From Anaerolineaceae bacterium (lineage in GTDB: Bacteria > Chloroflexota > Anaerolineae > 4572-78), in NCBI GenBank assembly GCA_024762375.1, contig JANTHQ010000178.1:1-5225 (forward strand): a DNA stretch of 5,225 nucleotides, given 5' to 3'. Of the stretch, positions 1 through 5,225 are shown one piece after another (position 1 is the stretch's first letter; the number at the start of each line of letters is the position of its first letter). A program made the position numbers and the translations under genes. Under the pieces are notes generated by a model. That model was not told the DNA's origin. It ran no database searches and saw nothing but the letters and a program-made list of their open reading frames with translations.

Positions 1-1
1 C

Positions 2-1885
2 GACAGCACCCTGGCCGTGCACGAACCATTGACCGCCCCTCAACTGCAAACACTTGCGCACACACTGGAACGGGTAGAAGCGCTGATGGGCGGCCCGCAA
101 GATGTGGAGTGGGCATTCGGCGGCGGCCAACTACATCTATTGCAATCGCGCCCCATTTCGACGGCGGGTATGGCAGCGGCGGCTGCCACCGAATTTCAGC
201 CGGCCATCGAAATTTCTGCCGAATGGACGCGGGCCAACCACCCCGATACACTGCCGGAATTACCATCGGTGCTTTTCTCGTCGCTGATGGTGCGCACGCA
301 AGCGCGCGGCATCAGCTTTTTCGAGCGCATGGGGCTCGATATTTCCGGATTGGGGCCATACATAAAAATTATTTTCGGCAGGCCATATCTCAATTTGGAT
401 ATCATCAAAAAAGTTTTGTCTCAAATGGGTTTGAACCCCGTCCCGCTGCTGGTGATGGTTGGTTATATGCCCGGCACATCGGCGGCAAATCCGTTTTCGG
501 TGAGTTGGAAGACAATTTGGCAGGCCCGGCACATTTATTGGAATTTTTTGCGCGATATCCGCCGCACAGAAGCATTTGTGCAAAATTACAGCCAAACCAT
601 CCGGCACATCATCGCGTCGCTGAAAAAAATTCCTGCCACCACCGATGACATGCTCGTCCAGTTTCGGTTTCGAGAACAGATTTATGGCGATTTGGTTGGC
701 ACCGGATTGATTGTGATTTCGGCTTTGACGGCATTGACGGTACTGATTGCCAAATTGGTTGCGCCGCTGGCACGCTCGAACGCCGATGTCTTTCGCACGC
801 TCGGCACATTGGGCAAAGATCCGGTCACTATCCAGCACAATGTTGCACTGTGGAAATTGAGCCGTGCCGCACTGGCAGAGCCGAATGTGGTGGCGTATCT
901 CACCCGTTCTTTCCGACTGAACGATTTTCGCACGGCGCTGGCAGGCACGAAATTTCTGGCGGCTTTCGAAGAATATCTGGCAGAATTTGGCTATTTGAGC
1001 ACCTATCCCGCCGACATGGGTTTTCCGCGCTATGCCGAACAGCCTGAATCGCTGTTGCAGGCGATTGCAGGTTACACACAATTGGCCGATATGCACATGC
1101 CGCACGCCGATAGAACAGATAACGCGCGGGCGGCTCATCAACTGTGGCAGCAACTCACCGCCGAAAGTTCGTGGGCAAAGCGATTATTTTCGTGGCGAAA
1201 GTGGCTGGCTCGGCCATTGCTGAATATGCTGCTGCACGTGTTTTCGTTGCGGACTGAGATGTTCGCGGCGCAAGCGCGGGCGATGGCTGCTGTTCGGCAG
1301 TGGGATTTGGCGCTGGCGAAAAAATGGGTGGCGGCAAAACTCATCAACACACCGGATGACTATTTTTGGTTGACGATGGAGGAAATCGAGCAGGTGTTGG
1401 CAAGTTCGTTGCGGACGATTGCCCCACTGCAACCGACGATTGCTGCCCGCCGTGATGCCTATCGAGCATATTGGGATTTAACCATGCCGCAGGTGGTAAA
1501 TGATGCGGATGTGCCCAATTTTGGCGAGACAGAAGATGTCGCGCCGGTATCGCTGGAGGATACACTTTTGGGGCTATCGGTCAGCCCCGGGCAGGTGCAG
1601 GGGAAAGTAAGTTTCCTGAGCGATTACGAATCGGTGGAAGATGTGCCGCGCGGGCAGATACTCGTTGCGCCTTCTACCGACCCCGCCTATCTGCCGTATT
1701 TTCCGTTGGCTGCGGGGTTGATTGTGGAACGGGGTGGCATGCTGTCGCACGGGTCCATCATCGCGCGGGAATTTGGCTTGCCTGCCGTGTCGAATATTGA
1801 TGCCCGCCGCCAACTTCACCCCGGCGACCGCGTGCTGCTCGACGGCAGTACCGGGTTGGTTCAGGTGCTGGAGCGAGCGAAGTAG
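2..1885 (+). CDS. PEP-synthase-like / rifampicin phosphotransferase-like enzyme, 5' partial
   Basis: This is the C-terminal 627 residues of a dikinase-type phosphotransferase. The reading frame is open to the left edge, so the true start is outside and the GTG at 17 is internal. Counting the codon at 2 as residue 1, the fragment opens with the tail of the ATP-grasp (PPDK_N) domain: DVEW with Glu36, then LLQSRP with Gln48 and Arg50. Their spacing of 12 and 2 matches the Glu/Gln/Arg that bind Mg-ATP in pyruvate phosphate dikinase. A helical middle region follows, with FGYLSTYPADMGFPRYAEQP near 331-350 and DDYFWLTMEEIEQVL near 452-466, both resembling the central part of rifampicin phosphotransferases. 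The C-terminal swivelling domain carries GGMLSHGSIIARE with the expected phosphohistidine His583 (codon 1748-1750). The protein stops soon afterwards, so the PEP/pyruvate TIM barrel of true PpsA/PPDK is absent. This architecture (ATP-grasp, substrate domain, His domain) fits enzymes that move the beta-phosphate of ATP to a small molecule. The substrate cannot be told; rifampicin is only the best-known case. A hydrophobic stretch at 230-256 is probably a buried helix. Confidence 0.85.
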   Translation, partial: DSTLAVHEPLTAPQLQTLAHTLERVEALMGGPQDVEWAFGGGQLHLLQSRPISTAGMAAAAATEFQPAIEISAEWTRANHPDTLPELPSVLFSSLMVRTQARGISFFERMGLDISGLGPYIKIIFGRPYLNLDIIKKVLSQMGLNPVPLLVMVGYMPGTSAANPFSVSWKTIWQARHIYWNFLRDIRRTEAFVQNYSQTIRHIIASLKKIPATTDDMLVQFRFREQIYGDLVGTGLIVISALTALTVLIAKLVAPLARSNADVFRTLGTLGKDPVTIQHNVALWKLSRAALAEPNVVAYLTRSFRLNDFRTALAGTKFLAAFEEYLAEFGYLSTYPADMGFPRYAEQPESLLQAIAGYTQLADMHMPHADRTDNARAAHQLWQQLTAESSWAKRLFSWRKWLARPLLNMLLHVFSLRTEMFAAQARAMAAVRQWDLALAKKWVAAKLINTPDDYFWLTMEEIEQVLASSLRTIAPLQPTIAARRDAYRAYWDLTMPQVVNDADVPNFGETEDVAPVSLEDTLLGLSVSPGQVQGKVSFLSDYESVEDVPRGQILVAPSTDPAYLPYFPLAAGLIVERGGMLSHGSIIAREFGLPAVSNIDARRQLHPGDRVLLDGSTGLVQVLERAK

Positions 1886-1898
1886 CTATTTTTGACTC

Positions 1899-1919
1899 GC
1901 CTGAAAAAGGCTGGTTTTT
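1899..1919 (+). terminator. Weak intrinsic terminator-like hairpin after the phosphotransferase gene
   Basis: Fourteen bases after the TAG stop there is GCCT-GAAAA-AGGC (1899-1911), a 4-bp stem with a 5-base loop, followed by TGG and a run of five T. An alternative AT-rich fold pairs TGAAAAA (1902-1908) with TTTTTCA (1915-1921). Position and T run fit a rho-independent terminator, but the stem is short, so the call is tentative. Confidence 0.3.
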
Positions 1920-1920
1920 C

Positions 1921-2025
1921 ACCACAGAGGCGCAGAGACACGAAGAATTTTTTTAGCGCAAGTTTGTTCCCAAAATTGCAAATACCACCGCCTCGACGGC
2001 TCTCAGGCTGTATTTTCTCTGTGGT
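1921..2025. repeat. Dispersed-repeat-like unit with 9-bp inverted ends in the convergent gap
   Basis: ACCACAGAG (1921-1929) and its exact reverse complement CTCTGTGGT (2017-2025) bracket about 87 bp between the convergent stop codons. The left arm continues as degenerate 8-base units (CACAGAGG, CGCAGAGA, CACGAAGA). CACAGAG-rich sequence of this sort is familiar as an intergenic repeat in many environmental bacterial genomes. The paired ends suggest a small palindromic or MITE-like unit, with no coding capacity seen. Only one copy is in the window, so dispersal cannot be shown here. Confidence 0.35.
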
Positions 2026-2052
2026 TTAATTTTGAACTTTTTTCAGTCGAGT

Positions 2053-2769
<717 letters not shown>

Positions 2770-2774
2770 AATCT

Positions 2775-2781
2775 TTCCTCT
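2775..2781 (-). promoter_or_regulatory. Ribosome binding site of the response regulator
   Basis: On the minus strand AGAGGAA lies 5 bases before the ATG at 2769. It is the only clear Shine-Dalgarno sequence directly serving a gene in this window and it fixes the regulator's start. It lets the regulator be translated independently although it is probably co-transcribed with the kinase. Confidence 0.7.
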
Positions 2782-2802
2782 GGAGATTGGTAATCAGTTA
2801 TT

Positions 2803-2830
2803 TGAAACGTTGAACCTGAAACTTGAAACC
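2803..2830. repeat. Short tandem repeat TGAAACN (about 4 units) between kinase and regulator
   Basis: Read on the plus strand the units are TGAAACGT, TGAACC, TGAAACT and TGAAACC, directly abutting the kinase stop codon and filling almost half of the 60-bp space between the two operon genes. On the mRNA it reads as GTTTCAA-type units. No hairpin is evident. It belongs to the same kind of short-period array seen in the divergent gap. Confidence 0.6.
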
Positions 2831-4371
2831 TACTTCGGCAATTCCACCCAAAACGTGCTGCCCGCGCCGAGGGTACTTTCCACCCACACCGAGCCGCCGT
2901 GCGCCTGCGTCACGGCTTTCACCAGAAACAGCCCCAGCCCCGTGCCGGGTGCTTGCCGCGTCAGCCCGTTGTCCACCCGATGGAATCGCTCGAAAATCAA
3001 TTCCTGCTCGGCGGCGGGAATCCCGATGCCTTCATCGGCGACGAATAGCCGCACGCTGGTGGGCGTGGTTTCACCGCCCACGCGGATTTTTCCACCTTTT
3101 GGGCTGTATTTTATCGCATTGCTGATGAGATTGGTCAACACCTGACTCAATCGTTCATAGTCGCCGTGAATGGTGGGGAAATCATCGGGAAATTCCAGCG
3201 AAAATGTGTGTCTGTCGGTGGTGGCACGCAGTGTGTTGACTGCGCGTTCCGCCATTTCCGGCAGATAAACTTCTGTCATGTGCAATTTCAGATTGCCCGT
3301 TTGCAGACGGCTGGCTTCCAAAAAATTGGTGATGAGCGCATTCAGTTTATCCGCTTCCTCTTCGATAACCGACAACCCCTCGCGCAGTGTTTGAGTGTCC
3401 CAGTGAGCATCTTCACGTGCTAGTGTGCCCGCATACCCTTTGATGATGCTCACCGGCGTCTTCAGTTCGTGCGAAATAACCGCCAGCAGCGTCTCTTTCA
3501 GGTCGTCCGCTTCGCGCTGGCGGGTCACGTCGCGCATATTGGCGATATACTGGCTGGCGTGCCCGTCTTCATCGTGCAGCGGCGAATATTTGTCGGCAAA
3601 GGCAATTTTCACCCCGTCTTTCCGCTCGAAAAATCCTTCGGCATACAATTGCCCGCTGGCGGGGGGATGCAGGATGGGGCACTGGGTGTGGCACACGCTC
3701 ACGCCCTGTTTGGTTTTCAGATTCAGCACGGCATAACATGGTTGCCCGATGGCTTCTTCTGCAGAAATGCCCGTCAGTTTTGCCAGTGTGCTGTTCCACG
3801 ATTTGATGATGCGGAACGGGTTAATCATCATTACCCCGTCACCGCTATTTTCGATGATGGCGTTCAGCCGTTCGCGCTCGCTGAGCACTTGCCGGTAGAG
3901 ATAGGCATTGTGTACGGCGATGGCGGCATGGTTGGCGAACGTTCGCAGGGTTTCGCTGTCACTTTCGGTAAAAGAGGCGGCCCCCCGCGCCCGAAAAATG
4001 AAAATATAGCCGCGATTCTGCCCTTCGGCGTTGAGTGGCAGCGCCACCACCTGCCGCAGGGGGATGCGTGCCGCGCGTGCCGCCAGCACCAGCCGCCGAG
4101 AAATGTCGGGGATGCCGTCCGAGTCGGGGGGAACATCGTCCCACAGCGGCGAAAAATGCGGCACGGCTTCGCGCGGCAACCCGATGCTCACCGCCGGCGA
4201 GAGTTTGCCATTCTGCTGGCGCAGCACAATTAGGCCGGCTTGCCCCGCCAGCAATTCCACCGCGTTTTCCATGATGATTTTCAGCAGCGCGCGCAAATCG
4301 AGCTGCGAACTCATCGCTTGGCTGATGCGGAGCAGGTAATTTCGTTGGAGCAGTTGAAAATCGGGTAGCAT
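2830..4371 (-). CDS. Soluble GAF-PAS sensor histidine kinase
   Basis: This 513-residue kinase has four domains. A GAF domain spans about 24-158 and a PAS domain with its PAC tail about 165-285. The HisKA dimerisation domain (about 288-355) has the H box ISHELKTPVSIIKGY with phosphoacceptor His301. The HATPase_c domain (about 400-513) has an N box with Asn414 and Asn418 (NLISNAIKYS), G1 box DEGIGI at 447-452, F box FERF at 460-463 and G2 box GTGLGL at 477-482. All catalytic boxes are intact. No signal peptide or membrane segment is seen, so it should sense an intracellular cue. The PAS domain holds an unusual cysteine set: Cys212, Cys227 and Cys231, the last two in CHTQCP. The start is ATG 4371: an in-frame TGA lies only three codons upstream (4381-4383), so it cannot begin earlier. 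No Shine-Dalgarno precedes it, which is odd. The gene leads a two-gene operon with the response regulator, its presumed phosphotransfer partner. The ligand is unknown. Confidence 0.94.
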   Translation of the reverse strand: MLPDFQLLQRNYLLRISQAMSSQLDLRALLKIIMENAVELLAGQAGLIVLRQQNGKLSPAVSIGLPREAVPHFSPLWDDVPPDSDGIPDISRRLVLAARAARIPLRQVVALPLNAEGQNRGYIFIFRARGAASFTESDSETLRTFANHAAIAVHNAYLYRQVLSERERLNAIIENSGDGVMMINPFRIIKSWNSTLAKLTGISAEEAIGQPCYAVLNLKTKQGVSVCHTQCPILHPPASGQLYAEGFFERKDGVKIAFADKYSPLHDEDGHASQYIANMRDVTRQREADDLKETLLAVISHELKTPVSIIKGYAGTLAREDAHWDTQTLREGLSVIEEEADKLNALITNFLEASRLQTGNLKLHMTEVYLPEMAERAVNTLRATTDRHTFSLEFPDDFPTIHGDYERLSQVLTNLISNAIKYSPKGGKIRVGGETTPTSVRLFVADEGIGIPAAEQELIFERFHRVDNGLTRQAPGTGLGLFLVKAVTQAHGGSVWVESTLGAGSTFWVELPK

Positions 4372-4381
4372 AATGGGTTGT

Positions 4382-4438
4382 CAGTTGTTAGTTTTCAGTT
4401 TTCAGTCGTCAGTTTAAAGTTGCAGGGTTGCAGTGTTG
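4382..4438. repeat. Heptameric tandem repeat CAGTTTT upstream of the kinase
   Basis: Five 7-base units follow in exact register at 4382-4416: CAGTTGT, TAGTTTT, CAGTTTT, CAGTCGT, CAGTTTA. Three looser units follow (AAGTTG, CAGGGTTG, CAGTGTTG). The array starts 10 bp before the kinase ATG, so it lies in the 5' untranslated region and replaces any ribosome binding site. It resembles the short tandemly repeated repetitive (STRR) heptamers described in cyanobacteria, though relatedness is not shown. Confidence 0.65.
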
Positions 4439-4442
4439 TAAA
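4413..4442 (-). promoter_or_regulatory. Candidate promoter B for the kinase-regulator operon
   Basis: On the minus strand TTTACA (4442-4437, 5 of 6 matches to the -35 consensus) is followed after 18 bp by TTTAAA (4418-4413, 4 of 6 for -10). Transcription would begin near 4406 and give a leader of about 35 bases. It overlaps the heptameric array, so the match may be chance in AT-rich repeats. Confidence 0.25.
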
Positions 4443-4460
4443 TCACACTTTCACAATCCC

Positions 4461-4478
4461 TATCTCTATCTCTATCCC
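4461..4478. repeat. Hexameric repeat TATCTC, three units
   Basis: Two perfect TATCTC units and one TATCCC unit stand side by side in the divergent gap between the kinase and FHA genes. The run is pyrimidine-rich on the plus strand. No function is visible. Confidence 0.6.
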
Positions 4479-4492
4479 TTTCATATACCACA

Positions 4493-4509
4493 AATGACGA
4501 ATGACCAAT
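4493..4509. repeat. Heptameric repeat AATGACS, two and a half units
   Basis: AATGACG, AATGACC and a trailing AAT form a short array with the same 7-base period as the CAGTTTT array nearby. It is too short to be convincing alone; the matching period and the neighbouring arrays support it. Confidence 0.45.
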
Positions 4510-4513
4510 CTCT

Positions 4514-4522
4514 ATTGTAACA
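4514..4522 (-). promoter_or_regulatory. Candidate promoter A (extended -10) for the kinase-regulator operon
   Basis: The minus strand reads TGTTACAAT: an extended -10 TGn followed by TACAAT, 5 of 6 to consensus. No good -35 lies at the right distance, which extended -10 promoters can do without. Transcription would start near 4507 and give a leader of about 135 bases crossing all the tandem repeats. It competes with candidate B. Confidence 0.3.
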
Positions 4523-4540
4523 CAAATCCAAGCGGAGGAT

Positions 4541-4560
4541 AAATGCCGATGTTTGCATTT
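4541..4560. promoter_or_regulatory. Inverted repeat AAATGC-N8-GCATTT, possible operator
   Basis: Perfect 6-bp arms are separated by 8 bp (20 bp in all), the geometry of a dimeric regulator site. It covers the probable -35 region of the FHA promoter, where a bound protein would block RNA polymerase. The bound factor is unknown; chance is possible in a gap of this size. Confidence 0.35.
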
Positions 4561-4581
4561 CGGTGAACCATTCACTATAAT
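4553..4581 (+). promoter_or_regulatory. Promoter of the FHA gene, probably giving a leaderless mRNA
   Basis: A perfect TATAAT (4576-4581) ends 7 bp before the GTG at 4589. The -35 is weak: TTGCAT (4553-4558) with a 17-bp spacer, or TTTGCA (4552-4557) with 18 bp. Initiation is usually 6-8 bases after the -10, so the first base of the mRNA would fall at or one base from the GTG. The absence of any ribosome binding site before the GTG agrees with this. Confidence 0.55.
4563..4575. promoter_or_regulatory. Palindrome GTGAA-CCA-TTCAC in the promoter spacer
   Basis: Perfect 5-bp arms around a 3-bp centre lie directly against the TATAAT box, inside the -35/-10 spacer of the FHA promoter. GTGAAC recurs at 4589-4594 as the first two codons of the gene. 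The position suits a repressor site, but the arms are short. Confidence 0.35.
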
Positions 4582-4588
4582 TTTCCCC

Positions 4589-5225
4589 GTGAACAGATTA
4601 TCGCAGTTTGAAAAACTGGTGGAACAATTGGTAGAAACGCCCTTTGCCCGGCTGTTTAAAACCCAACTTCACCCGGCGGATTTGGGGAAAGCGTTGGCAC
4701 GGGCGATGGAGCAGGGCGCAGTTGCTGCTGCCGACGGGCGGGTGCTGGTTCCAAACCGGTACACCGTGCGTCTCCATCCGACGGATGTGGCAATTTTGCG
4801 CCGACAATCGGAATTGGCGGAAGAAATTGCGGCCATTGAACGTTATTTGACGCTGTTGGTGCGCGAAACAGCCAGCGCTACCGTCGCGCCGGTGCGAGTG
4901 AAAATAGTGGCGGATGAATCGGTGGCAATGGGGCAAATGGCAATCGCTGCCGAACAACTTTCGCCGCCGGATGCGGACGGCAGCGACACAAAACAGTTTC
5001 AACCGGTGCTCCCCCCGGCGAATCGCTGGCAGTTGCGTCTGCCCGATGGCACGGTTTCGCTGGGGATGCCCATTGTGCGCATCGGGCGCGACCCCGCCAA
5101 CGATGTGGTGCTGGCACATCCCACCGTTTCGCGGCATCACGCCCAACTGCGCTGGCAAAACGGCGTTTATTTTGTGGAGAATTTGAGCCGCCGTCAGCCG
5201 CTGGGGTTGAATTTTTCGGCGGTGG
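4589..5225 (+). CDS. FhaA-like DUF3662/FHA-domain protein, 3' partial
   Basis: The frame opens at GTG 4589 and stays open to the right edge, showing 212 residues. Residues 4-110 match the FhaA N-terminal (DUF3662) domain: FEKLVEQLVETPFARLF, then HPADLGKALARAMEQG, VLVPNRYTVRL and, later, RYLTLLVRE. A low-complexity linker (about 111-145) follows. An FHA domain starts near 146, with IGRDPANDVVL (Arg167), the phosphothreonine-binding VSRHHAQL (Ser181, Arg182, His184) and then VENLSRRQPLGLN. FHA domains bind phosphothreonine peptides; actinobacterial FhaA is tied to Ser/Thr kinases and cell-wall synthesis, which is only a guide here. The GTG is chosen because the homologous domain begins a few residues later and no ATG or GTG lies in frame between it and the upstream AGCGGAGG; a TTG at 4553 is the only alternative. 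The loop where most FHA domains carry Asn-Gly-Thr reads Arg-Gln-Pro, an unusual variant. It is divergent from the kinase operon. Confidence 0.87.
   Translation, partial: MNRLSQFEKLVEQLVETPFARLFKTQLHPADLGKALARAMEQGAVAAADGRVLVPNRYTVRLHPTDVAILRRQSELAEEIAAIERYLTLLVRETASATVAPVRVKIVADESVAMGQMAIAAEQLSPPDADGSDTKQFQPVLPPANRWQLRLPDGTVSLGMPIVRIGRDPANDVVLAHPTVSRHHAQLRWQNGVYFVENLSRRQPLGLNFSAV

Noticed and set aside
17..19. GTG 17 as the start of the phosphotransferase
   Set aside because: Coding similarity to the ATP-grasp tail begins at once and the frame continues open to the window edge; a start here would leave no ATP-binding domain.
689..769. Possible transmembrane helix in the phosphotransferase
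   Set aside because: The hydrophobic stretch is isolated in a cytosolic enzyme family and is more likely a buried helix of the substrate domain.
260..1153. 297-codon open frame on the minus strand
   Set aside because: It lies wholly antisense to the phosphotransferase gene, has a Cys/Arg/Gln-rich translation typical of a mirror frame, and shows no recognisable domain.
3469..4233. 254-codon open frame on the plus strand
   Set aside because: It is antisense to the GAF and PAS coding part of the kinase, which is clearly the real gene.
4382..4509. CRISPR-like array
   Set aside because: Units are 6-8 bases with no spacers, so this is simple tandem repetition.
4598..5158. 186-codon open frame on the minus strand
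   Set aside because: It is antisense to the DUF3662/FHA gene, whose plus-strand frame has clear domain motifs.

Overview
The window comes from a bacterium with roughly balanced base composition. The gene set suggests Chloroflexota: a soluble GAF-PAS histidine kinase paired with a KdpE-like response regulator, an FhaA-type (DUF3662) FHA protein outside a clearly actinobacterial codon context, and gaps full of short tandem repeats. This assignment is inferred from protein style only and is moderate to weak.

Layout, left to right. Positions 2-1885 (+) hold the C-terminal two-thirds of a large PEP-synthase-like or rifampicin-phosphotransferase-like phosphotransferase; its N-terminal ATP-grasp part lies off the left edge. 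A 167-bp convergent gap follows, with a weak terminator-like hairpin and a 'CCACAGAGGCGCAGAGACACG' type of dispersed repeat flanked by 9-bp inverted arms. On the minus strand, a histidine kinase (4371 to 2830) is followed after 60 bp by an OmpR/PhoB-class response regulator (2769 to 2053), forming a two-gene two-component operon. A 217-bp divergent gap (4372-4588) separates the kinase from an FHA-domain gene that begins at GTG 4589 (+) and runs off the right edge.

Functionally, the operon should form one signalling unit. The cytoplasmic kinase senses something through its GAF and Cys-containing PAS domains, autophosphorylates at His301 and passes the phosphate to Asp58 of the regulator, which binds DNA through its winged helix. 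The divergent FhaA-like protein is expected to bind phosphothreonine partners of Ser/Thr kinases, so two kinds of phospho-signalling meet at this locus. The phosphotransferase is convergent and has no visible functional link to them.

The two most notable non-coding signals are these. First, every gap between genes carries its own short tandem repeat, often with a 7-bp unit. Second, a perfect TATAAT ends 7 bp before the GTG of the FHA gene, which has no ribosome binding site, so its mRNA may be leaderless. No mobile element, CRISPR array, tRNA or rRNA was seen, and no clearly new multi-gene system is visible in this window.
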